In this document: positions 1 to 12,300 of the stretch, one piece after another
Numbering within the stretch: the first letter of the stretch is position 1
Layout of the letters: the number at the start of each line of letters is the position of its first letter
Assembly (NCBI GenBank): GCA_947652115.1
Contig: OX393562.1
Span: 15,116,752-15,180,751, forward strand
DNA length: 64,000 nucleotides
From: Blastomussa wellsi
Taxonomy: Eukaryota; Cnidaria; Anthozoa; Scleractinia; Plerogyridae
Reading direction: 5' to 3'
The notes under the pieces: generated by a model
The model's database searches: none
What the model was told of the DNA's origin: nothing
Seen by the model: the letters and a program-made list of their open reading frames with translations, nothing else
Translations under genes and position numbers: made by a program

Positions 1-605
1 TTAACAAACCATAATTATAATAATAATAATTAAATTAATAAATAATATATTTAATAATAATTTTTAAATAATAATACTCTCAAACAAGTCAAAACTTAGT
101 TACTGACCAGTGAATTTCTATCAAGTGAAGTGAAGTGACAATGGTTCCAGGCTAAGACACCCTTGCTATCTGGTCTCTGATCTGTATAATTTGTAGCTCA
201 AATCACAGACATCTTTTGTAAAAAGCAGGGTCTGAAGTTAACTTTTTGGTCGCCAGCTAGCAATTTGTGATCATCAAACTTTTTCAATCTGGCGGCGGAA
301 CTTGCTGTTACAATATTTATAGGTTAAAAAGAAAACCCCATTCAATTCTATTTCATAATTAGCGTTAAACAGTTGTTGTGAGTCATTGTTGGCAAGGGAT
401 CTAAATTTTATGTTAGTGTAATCACTTTGGCCGAACACGTAGCACAGTGAAGTCCCGGGAATATATATAGTTAGTTGACCACTAGCAACCAATTGCAGTT
501 TGTTTTGTCACAACGGTGACCAAGAAGGCACAATTTTAGACCCTGGAAGGAAGGCCTGCTGTAACTCAGGCTTAAATCTAATTTTTCCTTTGACTTAATT
601 TCAAG

Positions 606-3336
606 GTTTAGCAATGCTTGCAGCAGCATATCCTGATGATGATGAGCGTGGTACTGCTATAGGAATTGCTATGGGAACAACAGCTCTTGGAGTCTTGGGT
701 ATTTGTCAACACCAGTAACAACAGCTTTATTTATCCCTTGTTTAATTTTGAAATTAAATTACATAGCTATAGTGACATTACATAATAATTAAATTAAAAA
801 TAAGGGCAACTGACAACCTGAAATAACCTGAAATAGCTATAAATGCCAGGTTGCCAGTTTAATTATATACTTAGTACTAAGAGTACTTGTAATTTAAATT
901 TCGCTTGAGCAAGCCTGGTGCAGAAATGCGAAAAAATGTTCCTTGCTTCATGCATGTGGCTTTGATGCTCATGCACCACTTGCAGCTTCACTGCTTGTAC
1001 ATGTGCTTCCCATATGCAAGCCTCCTCGCCTGGGCTATGGGTTCTGGTGAATGCTTTTTATAAAAATATTCATGAAACTGTCTCTTTACTAAGGGTTACC
1101 TCACTTTTGTGCATAAAGTGAATTATTTAAAAGGTTGTAGGATATTTCAACAGATTTATCTGTTAAAAAACGTAATAAATATTTCTAAATGATCAAATCA
1201 GTACATTTCAAATGGTAAACAAGGAGCAAGAAAAATTAATGTTAATTAGCTTGCAGGGTCATTCAATGGTATTTAAATTTTGATGTACCGCTTGATTCTT
1301 AATACTCCTGTTCATACAAATTTAGATCATTTACATTGATCGTATTAATATTACTTGCTACTTCTTTCCAGCTGGACCCCCATTTGGAGGACTGTTTTAC
1401 AGTCTCGGAGGAAAAGGACTTCCATTCTTCATCCTTGCTGGTGTCATTTTCATTACTTTTGGTCTGTATTTCTTTACTGTACATTTTTCACCTGATTGTT
1501 AGTCATGTGATTGTTAAGGTCATTCATGATTTAGTTTTTCTTTACAGTGTTCACATTGCAGGTGTTTATTGTATAGTTCCATAAAATCTCTGTATATAAT
1601 ACTAAAAATTCCTGGGGATATGTGGGGTGTTTCTCAAAGATCAAAAACTGTAAAGAAATATATGCTGCTTACATACATACATTCATACAAGACTTTATTC
1701 AAGACAACGTCTAGCTAAAAATAAACTACATTTAGCTTTAGAAGAAATGCCTTCTGAAACCACAATCCGACCATGAAAACACATCAAATATCTATTGTAA
1801 TTAAAAGCGTTTCCCTACAAACCACCCAAAATTGATATTGATATTCTTAAATTATTCTTTTAGTGTTGGTGATTTTTGCTAAGAAGCCAGTGATGCCAGA
1901 GAATGTAAGTTTAACTAATAGTTGTGCCTAGTTTTATGGTCAATTAAGGTGGATGGTACCTGTTTTTCACGTTATAACTTTTGGCATTTGAAAAGGAAGC
2001 TGTATAAAAATTTTAACAAAATTCTACGATGCGAATTTTTTATAAACGTGAAAAAAGGTAATTTGTGAGTAGAGCAAAATTCCTTTCGCAGAATTTTTCA
2101 AAATTACGTCTGACGTTTCCTCTCAGTAAGGGGAAAATACATACATACATACATACATACATACATACTTTATTGACTTTCCCCAAGGGGGCTTTTCAAA
2201 GACAATATTAAAAAATATATATATTCCTATTTACAATTAAAATTAAGAATAATTCTTATCCTTATTTTATTAATTATTAATAAAATAAGGTTCTAAAAAG
2301 ATTATAAAAATATATATAATTATAAAAATTACAATTCTTTAAGTAGTTTAGTCCTCAGGCGATTTTTAAAAACAGTGACTGAATAAAAAAAAAATAGGGT
2401 CACCGGGCTTGTTCTCTTGGAAAAGCCTTCGTGAGTTCAACAATATCCACGCGCGTCGTCACGCACTTCAAAATCTTGACTTTATATGACAAGCATTTAC
2501 TTATGCTCAGTTTTGACTACCGCTGACCTTTTGGCATTCATACACGCGCAACTACGCACTTACCGTCGTTTTGTGTTCTTTGCTCTTTGACACTATTTTG
2601 AGGATCGTCTTCGAGAATCTCGACTTCACTGCCATGGAATTAGTTAGTAGTTGTGCCGCGAACTGTTTTATTGAACGTTTGGCCTCCCTTTTAACAATTT
2701 CCTTTCAAAGTTTTGCCACATTCTGTTGAAACCGAAGGACCTACAGGATCGATCGCAGCACAAACGGGAATTTTAACTTTGTAACAAGGGCATTGAGTTC
2801 CAAAAAAAAAATTTCATGCATTTCGAATTGCCCAAGAACCGGCGCTCAAAGAACAACTTTCTTGTTGATCCAATCTCTGATAAACAGAACAAAAGCAACC
2901 TTGCATGTATTAACCCACGCGCTGCCATATTTGTTTTGTTTTGTCAGCTATAAATCGCCGACTATCTCGCATGTGACGCGCACGCTCGTCACCAGACTTT
3001 CCACGTACGAAAAACTGGTACGATCCACCTTAATTCTCTCCAAGAAGGACACCATCGGGGCTGGCTGTTCCACTTAGAGAGGTGTAAGGCTTATAGAGAG
3101 TTAGATACAATAACAGGGTTGTCAATAAGCGCCAGAGACCAGCGATATCGATGGCTAGTTACAGTCTTTCCCGTAAAACCTTGAACATCAGAAATGTATA
3201 TGAAAAGCCAATCAGGTGTGAAAAAACTAAACTGCAAACACCAACAGTAATTAGTTTGTGGTTTTGAGGTTTGTTCGCGTGTCCTGAACTTTTCTGTGAT
3301 TGGTCACCACATAATCAACATTCCTGAAATATTTCA

Positions 3337-3367
<31 letters not shown>

Positions 3368-6300
3368 ATGAAAAAAAAGTATTCATTACAAAAACGCTTA
3401 AAAAAGGGCCCTCAGTGCCATCTAATTTCAAAATATCTACGCGTACTTCAAATTTTATTGACAACCCTGCAATGAAATGACTGAAAAACAATTCTCAGGG
3501 ACAAACACCAGTTATCCATCTTAGAGAGATGTATAGCTTATAGAGAGTTTAGATACAGTTACAAGACTGAGAAACAGCGAACAGGGACCAACACCAGTTG
3601 TTCGTTTTAGAGATGTGTACAATAAAGTGACTGAAAAACAGCATGCATGGGTATTGGACCGACACCAGTTGTCTGTCTTATAGAAGTGTCCATCATTATG
3701 GAGATGTTGTGATTACCAACAGAGTTTATTTTTTATGTAAATGTTGTAGACTGTCAAGCCAACCCTGAAGGACTTGCTGTCAGATCCTTACATTCTCATT
3801 GCTAGTGGTAAGTCTGCAGAGCAATAATCATTCTCCAGCTGGGGACTTCCAAAGACTTGGTTCCCATTAGGCCTCTAGCAGGTATTCTGTGTTTCCTCTT
3901 CAATAGACTTCTTCAATTCTTGGTGGGAGGGGGGGGGGGGGGGGGTGGTTGAGGGGAAAATTTTGAAATGTAACTCCAGGAACTCCAATCTGGGTGTAGT
4001 TAAAGCTTTTATCGAGCCATACAAGATACCAAAATATTTTCTTGGTGTGCAACCCCAAATAGCAGAGTTATTACAAATTATAGAGTTAATGTTTCTATCA
4101 TTTCTTGGCGTGCAATGTAAACAAGACCTTGACAGCGAGGTATTTCTGCCCACACCATGGGGGGCTCCCCCGGGCACACAGAAACAGGCAATTCCCACCC
4201 CCAAGACTCCTTATCGATGACAAGTACGCTATTTTGTGTACAAAATTGAGATAAAAATATTTCCGTAAAATTAGCAAAAGCGGACGTTTTTAAAGTCCTA
4301 GACTTTTCTTTTCGTTAATGAGGTTATAACAGTTAAGAGGGCTGCCTATCATGAATAATAGAGACTGCATATGGCACAAGAAGACTACATTTTGTAAAGA
4401 AAACTGAAGGCAAAACTCTAACCAACACGTCTCGCTTCCGGAAAGGAAGGAGCTTGCAACCAGCAAACAGAACAATTCAAAAAACCTTCAAAAGTAGATT
4501 TAAATTTTTAAAGATTATTCTTCTCTAAGCAGTCAGCTACAATTTTTGCAGATTTTCCCTGAAAATAGGCAGTCTCCTTCTCGGGGCACTACGGCACCGT
4601 CGTGCCAACCGATAAGCGACGTGCTAGGAAGAACATTTCGATTTAGAATAGGCAATCTCCTTAACACATAGAGTTACTTTCGTTTTGCCCCCCCCCCCCC
4701 CCCCAACTTCCGGGACTAGACCGTTACAAACAATTCCCCAACCCAGGGCCAAAAGGGCTGGACTTGTCCCAGGGGTTGCCTGGGGGATGGTTACAGGTAG
4801 AAGTGAACCACGCATATATGCCCCTGTATGGTTAGCCGGTCTGGTAACCCAAATAACGGTTCTGGGTACAAGAATGTTGATCTCATAACCTGGACTTCGA
4901 ACTCCCTTGTTATAACCTCAACCTTGAAATGAGGTTGGTTGAAACCTTTCTAAACCCGTGCCATTTGTTAACAGTACGTTGATTTCTCTGTAGGTGCTAT
5001 CTGCTTCTGCAACATGGCTTTTGCTCTGTTGGAGCCAACACTGCCTATCTGGCTGCTGGAAACTATGGATGCCAAGAAATGGCAGATAGGTACAATAATG
5101 TCCAAACTCAAATAGAAGTCAGTTGGGAACCCACTTTATACCTAGAATAGAATTTTCCCTTATATGATTGGAATGTTACAGTGAGGACACTCGAACCATG
5201 AACACTTGACCTTTCTTTTTACATTTTTTTTACCATTATCCAATGTTAGCCATTCATATAAACAGATGAATCCTTTGGTCTATGTCAAGAGCTCTCACTG
5301 GATACTCATAACAAAAAATGTAAAAATAAATGTCAAGTGTTCACGGTTTGAGTGTCTGCAGTGTAAGTGTTCTCAGTTTACCTTAATAAGTCATTTTATG
5401 TGAAACCCAAGTCCCTGCTGTAAGAGTTTGGCCTGATGTTGCTCATTTGCATCCAGTTCACTGTTCACATGTTACTCGCTGACTCTGCTACATTAATTAT
5501 GGCCATGTCCTATTTCAGACCATACAAAGTTTAATAAATTTTGACAATTGTTTTTTTTGCAATCTTATTAAATCTTTTTTTTAAATCTGTCTTACTGCCT
5601 ATCTGTTTGGGCAGTTAGTCAGGCGTCAGTCAGCTGACTGACTGACTGACTGACTAACTGACTGACTGACTGACTGACTGTCACTGACTGGCTGACTGAC
5701 TTACGTTCTGATTGGCTGGCTGGCTGATTGATGGACTGACTGTTTGGCTGGCTGGTTGGCTAACTAACTGACTGACTGGCTGGCTGGATGGCTGATTGAC
5801 AGATTGACTGACTGACTGGCTGACTGCCTGACTGACTGCACATTTGATTGCTTTTTTATTATTTTATTGATTATTATTGCTTCATTGTTTGACAGGTGTC
5901 ATTTTCCTGCCATGCACTGGTGCGTACCTTATAGCTACACCTCTTCTAGGAAAACTGGGAAACAAGATAGGGAGGTCTGTAACCATTTGCCGTTTTCAAA
6001 TTCTATTATGGGATGTTGTTCTCTTCATGTTGTCAGGTACAAATTATTATGCCAGGTGTTATAGAGAGTATGAGGGTGAAGGTCTTGCGATGCAACCTCA
6101 TTCCCAGGATGAGGTTGCTTGCTGTAAATTAATTAGCATCCTCCTGGGGGATTGCGTTGTTAGTCGCTTCATACTAGAAGGAACCAGTTATTTGAGGCAC
6201 AGATTCACGATAGATCTCACCTAGACTCGTAAACTAATAGAGGGGGTAAGTTTCAAAAGAAACTGTGGTGCTGCGTTGGTGGGAAGTATAACAATATAAT

Positions 6301-9300
6301 TTGGTTTTATCAACTGGGTTGATAATGTCAATTGGCCACCGTAAAGAGATTCAAGAGCTGACATTTCGAGCGTTAGCCCTTTCTCATGGCCAATTCACAT
6401 TATCAACCCAATTGATAAAACCAAATTATATCATAAACTAATAGTCCACTTTGCTTTCTATAGGTGGCTTGCGTCAATAATTGGTCTCGTGTTGGTTGCA
6501 ATAAGTTTATGCGTGGTATGTATTTTATTCATCTTCATGCTTAGAACGTTAAGTTTTGTAACCCTTAGCACGAAAGCATTACGTTCAGATCGATCAAGGG
6601 AAACCTCAGAATCAAGTTTCGTAAAAACGAAAATGGCCGGGGATTTTCAATACTCATTGTAAGGAACGTGGATGGGATAGCACGAAATCGTGTTGATTTC
6701 AAATTTGTAGGTTGTTTCATTTCAACAAGGATCTCGTGTAAGCTACAAAAATTTCCAAACACCGAGAAGAGAGTTGAAAATATGACGAACTTCGAGGTGT
6801 TGGGAAATGTGATGAAACACTGTCTCGAGTGTTTGATATATCTTCTCAAATGAAACTAAAACTACGGAGAAAACAAAGAAGTTAAATCGTAAAAACCTAT
6901 GCTAATTAAGATCACGTTTACAAACCACGCCCACGGTTCACAGCACCACATCACAGTTTTAGATCTGCCTTGCAATCGTTGTTAACTTTTAATATCACCC
7001 CATACCAATTACTCAACAATTACTGCATTCTTTCCTCCAATTATAAACACTTAGTGTTGACCTCAATATCTGACACGTTTCGTAAAGAAGACAAATAGAA
7101 ACAGGTTTGAAAAGAAGTGTCTAGCTTTGCTTGCGTAACTTTCTACAACCTCATTGTAAATTCCTTGCCTTTCTTGTTATTCCTCAGGTTCCGGTTGCCA
7201 AGACTCTAGCTGCTCTTGTAGCTCCGCTGTTTGCCCTGGGGTTTTCCATAGGTGAGTTCCCTGGGATTTCTATAGCTGAATTCCCCGGAGTTTCGTCAGG
7301 TGGGCTTTCCGTAGAAATTATCAAAAAGATGAATTTATTATTATTAAAATTAAATTTAAAAAAATTAAAATTAAATTATTATTATTATAATAAAAAATAT
7401 ATAATTATTTACAATACTATTTACAATCTTACAGCGCGATGCGCCTAAGCGTGGCCACCCAACAAACTTTTTTGACAAGTTATAATTAGCCAATCAGAGA
7501 GCGTGAATTTGTTTGAGCTGTCCCACCTCCTTGCAATGTTCAAGCTGTTGTCACGAAACCTTTCGCGCTTTCAACAGGCAGGCGGGACAACTCAGACAAA
7601 TTCGTGCTCTCTGATTGGCTAACTTGTCAAAAAAGTTTGTTGGGTGGCCACACTTAGGCGCGTCGCGCTGTAAAATAAACGGTAGAATTATACACAGAAA
7701 TAAAAGTAGCAATTTACATCTTTCAATATTAGAACTCATTTTCAATAATAGTTATAATAATAATAGTAATAATAATTAAAAAATAAAAATCTACTTTACA
7801 AAAACCATTCATTTAAAAACTCTGCTTTAAAAACTATTAAATTAGCCTAAATTACGAAAAAATACATGTTATGTGTCCCTTAAAAAACATAAAAGTCTAT
7901 TTATCATCATCATCATTATTATAAACAATTATTAGAAACAAAAGAACAGTGACAAACAACCACACTTAACTGCAAAGTTAGGTTGCTTTGAAAGACTGCT
8001 AAGACTAACACATTGCCCAGTTTCATACCGTTAGATACTGGGTCGAGCGCGGACTTTCGCGGACAAATTCAAAAAATAAACTAAACTGCAAAGTTTCGAC
8101 AAATTATCCACTTCCGTAATCCTTTTGTTTTTAAATCAATACGCTCGTGATGTGGATGTCTTTTCCTTCGCAAGTGCGGAAGCCATTCTTTTCTTTTAAT
8201 TTGTCCGCTAAAGTCCGCACTCGACCCAGTAGCTCACGGTATGAAACTGGGCAATGATTGTTGAACTAAAACTTCTAAATGATCAGTATTGTCCGTAATG
8301 TTTGCATCCAAAAATGATATCGTATACAGATGACTCGACTTTTGGAGCAACAAGATCAGGTACTTGAAAAATGATTTTGTGTGCTTAAAAAGTCCGTGAA
8401 AAGTCCTCAAACTCATCAATAATTCACCCAGTTAAAACAAAGAAAATCATAACTGTGAAGGAGGTTTGGATACCTGGTTTTAATTAGCATAGATTTTGAC
8501 GACTTTTTTTTCTCCGTTTTCTCCTCGTTTTTGTTTCGATCGAAAAGGTATGTCACAAACATACCAGGCAGTGTTTCGGCTATCCAAACACCTCGAATTT
8601 CCACAAAAATACTCCGTTGTGCGTCGTATACGCATACGAACCATGATGCAGATTTAAGGTGGTTCGATACAGTTTTTTCTAGACCATACCTAGCATTTTC
8701 AATTAGCGTTTTAACAACCTTCCCTTGATCTGATCGATGTGAAAATCACAACAGTTGTTGGAAAAACATTGAAGTTTAGTTGATTGGTTTTATAAGGTAA
8801 CCAATATTTCCATGGAAACGATAAACCAAAAAAAAAATGAAAATTGGTAAAGCATGTATCAGAATTGAAAAAATGATGCCAATTTCTTAAATTAGGATGT
8901 ATGGATTTCGAATAAATCGCGGAAACATTTCACGCAATGCTTTTTGTTTAATGAAATTAAATGGACTGAAAGAAGAACACTATTTTAATGAAATTGCACC
9001 ACCGTATATTATGGGATTATTCAACCAAGACCGACATAGTCAGAAAATGCACACCGAGCATTACAAAATCCGTACGTTTGGTGTTAATCAGGCCAATATT
9101 GAAGGAGATATAGCCATTCAAAAACTTGAAAATTTACTAAGAAATGTATGGATTGCATGCCGGACACTTTGTTCGGACTCCGTATATTTCTTAGTAAATT
9201 TTGGAGCTTTTGGTTGGCTGTATCTCGTTCAATATGAGACCGATAAGCACCAAACTTGAGGATCTTGTGCTCGTTCTGAGTAGGTGGGTCTGGTTTTGAA

Positions 9301-12300
9301 TAATCCCATAATATACGGACTCGGACCCAGTCCCGCGGTATGAAATCAAGCAATAGGCCATTTCCGAGTTCGCTTGTGCCTCTATTTCAAGGCGAGTCTA
9401 AGTGCAAAGTCTTTGTAATGAAAATGAGTTTTCATTCATATGGAAAGCAAAACTAATTACCATCACAAGACTTTCGCACTTAGACTCGTTTTGAAATAGA
9501 GACTCAAGGGAACTCGTAAATGGCCTATTACACTATCCCGTCCCCCAGGCACACGTTCGCATTGCGGACCTATTTTTATTTAACAACATCGAAAAATATC
9601 AACTCCGAATCAACGCTTTAACGTTTTAAAGTACCGAAAGCCAGTGAAGCCGATTTTTGTGTTAAAGGAGTACAAGCGTCTTGAATTACTAACAAAATGC
9701 GTAAAATATTAGTTCCTAGTGCTCTGTCGTTACTCTCGCGCATTGAGCCAAAAAGAGGTCCTTGAAATTTCAAATTAGGGTCCTGGAAAGTCCTTGAAAA
9801 GTCCTTGAATTTTAGGCCTGAAAAAGCGTACGAAACCAAAAATTAAAAGAACGCAACCTTTGAGTTTCATCCAAGTTTTACTTTTGATGTCCCCACTCGG
9901 CAATTGTGCTTGGCTAAGCATAAAAACAAATTTGTTCGTGATCAATCTTAAACCATTTATATTCATTCTTAATTAAAGCAATCGTGGTTTTCACAATTGA
10001 TTTTTTATCAGCTCTTAGCACCCTGGTGTCATATTTGGCGTGTTTGACGGAGCATATTAGTCCCATTAGATACCGCAAAGTGGCGGTTAATGGAGGTTTA
10101 AGGGCTCAGCGCGATGAAATACTTCAAACGCATTGTAGCGTGATATCGCCATTGCACGCAACTACTTTGACAGGCATGAGAAATATATACAATTCATGTT
10201 ATTTTTGGAACAAATCTTGATGGGCCAGCTGCAGGCATCTCTTTGCCCGTACTAAATGGGCTCAAGCTCTACTATAGTAATAAATGCATCTTTTAATCAA
10301 AGCGATAAACCAAAATCTCAGGGAGTTCTACTCTGAGCACTTCGAGTTGAAAATGGAAAATTGCTTCCAAGAATCTCGTATTGTCACCATTGCTAGAGTC
10401 CGGTCTGAACTTGACAATTTTGTTTATGTTTGAGGATCGTTGATAAAAAATAACTTGAAATGAAGACTGAACTTGTAAACTATTATTAGCGACGTTATAA
10501 TAATAAAAACATTTTTCACAAAGGGAAACCTCAAATACATTATTCGTAACGAAAAGTCCACCACTATAACTTGGCAGTGAAAATGTAAGCGATATTGAGA
10601 GTGTATGCCCTGACTAGCACAATTTTTGTTATTGCTTTGAACTAATTTATAAAAGTGACTTGAAGTTCGAGAATGAACTGTTAACACCGACCAAATTTCT
10701 GAAACCTATATATGTAACCCATTTAAACTCGTCATCTCAACAAGAGAGAGAAGCTGAGATCCAAACTCACTTTGGCATCAAGCTTGTTTGGTATATTACG
10801 GCGGTATGCCTGTTTGGCAGGCCCAGGCTTGTTGATTAGATGTAGTTCCTGTTGATTCTCCATACATTTGGTCATTATTCAATGGAGAGACCAAAACATT
10901 TTGACATTTCTTTATTGTTCTGCATGTAGGAATGGTGGATGCCTCTATGGCGCCAGCCTTAGCTTACCTGGTTGACATCAGGTAAAACACATTTTCATCT
11001 CTCTTTATGTGGCTTCTTTCAGTAAGCACTCTTTCATTTTATTTAATGAACACTCTCGTTCTTTTTTCCCTCTTCGTTTCCAGCCAGCATGGATGTTCTT
11101 TGTTGTTTAGGTTTCTTTCTGTCATTTCGAATAACCATATTAAGACGGAATCCATCAGGAACTTAAGTAATATTTATTCAAGTTGGACAAAAATCGAGTT
11201 CCATAATATTTTAAATCATATTGCGTTATTTTTTACCTTAATAAAAGGTAAAGATGTAAGTAATTATTTGTGATAACACCGACAACAATTTCTTATCAGA
11301 GCCCGAGAAAATGAATTTTAAAGATAACAAACTCTAGGCAAAATCTAACATGTAGCCATTTTGTAAAATCGTCTTTAAGCGATTCAGTGGAATTATAGTG
11401 GAACTTCGAAATTTGTTTTCGATGTTTGGTGTTGTTAGAAAAGATTTCTTTTGATAAGATATTGGAAGCAGTAACTCAAAAGTTTGCAATAAGGTGTGAA
11501 TCATTTTGGTACAACAATTTCTTATCAGAGACTCAGAGAATGAATTTCAAAGCCCGTAAGCTATAGAAAAAATCTCACATCTTTTAAGCGATTCAGTGGA
11601 ATTCAGTGGAACTTCGAAATTTGTTTTCGATGTTTTGTGTTGTTAGAAAAGATTTCTTTTGATAATATATTTGAAGTAGTAACACAAAAGCTTGTAATAA
11701 GGTGTAAATCATTTTGGTACATAATTTTGTCCAATGAATGCTGGAAGTCCTAACGGATTCCGTCTTAATCTCTATAATTAAGATGGCTTCCTACAATTTT
11801 GATAGGGTTAATGAGCCCACCTATTAACTATCATCGTAGATTGACAGATTGTATATGTACTCAAAATTAAAGTAGGTTTAATTTTCCCCATAGGCACGCC
11901 TCTGTGTACGGTAGTGTGTTTGCTATCGAGGATTTTGCGGCTTCAGTTGGATTCGCCTTTGGTACGTACCCTAAAATCCAGTACGGAAGATTTGCTCAAG
12001 ATCAAACTCGCCCACTGATCTTTTTTGTTTGTTCGTGTCCTTTGTTACAGGGCCGCTTCTCGGAGGAGTAGTCGTAGCAAATGGAAGCTTTCCATGGTAG
12101 GCGCTCGTTTTGTTGTGAATTTGCTTTTATTTATTTCCCAACAAAGACAGCTGCAATAACAGCAAAAACGACGATGAAAACAGCTGCAATAAAGTTGTTA
12201 TTGGGTCAGTTTTATCTTGTATTCGAAGATTAGGGCAAGCATCGTTAGAATTTTCAGTTAACATGGATGTTCCAACTTTCTTTCCATTTCGTAAAACTCA

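Larger units (their letters stand above)
7252..10929. other. 3.7-kb transporter intron filled with fold-back elements
   Basis: It contains four palindromic elements (7431-7671, 8011-8256, 9000-9320 and 9351-9531) and a stretch near 9778-9830 with repeated CTTGAAAAGTCCTTG words. The longest reading frames here (8897-9259 plus strand, 9084-9353 minus strand) are mirror images across one palindrome. I saw no additional exon. Confidence 0.65.

Noticed and set aside
1..605. Upstream exon of the transporter
   Set aside because: No phase-compatible stretch with SLC18-like sequence was seen before the acceptor at 604-605, so the previous exon is assumed to lie outside the window.
5630..5845. CRISPR-like array
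   Set aside because: Tetranucleotide repeat without spacers in animal DNA.
8897..9353. Opposed reading frames of 120 and 89 codons
   Set aside because: They mirror each other across a palindrome of about 150-base arms; no recognisable protein motif.
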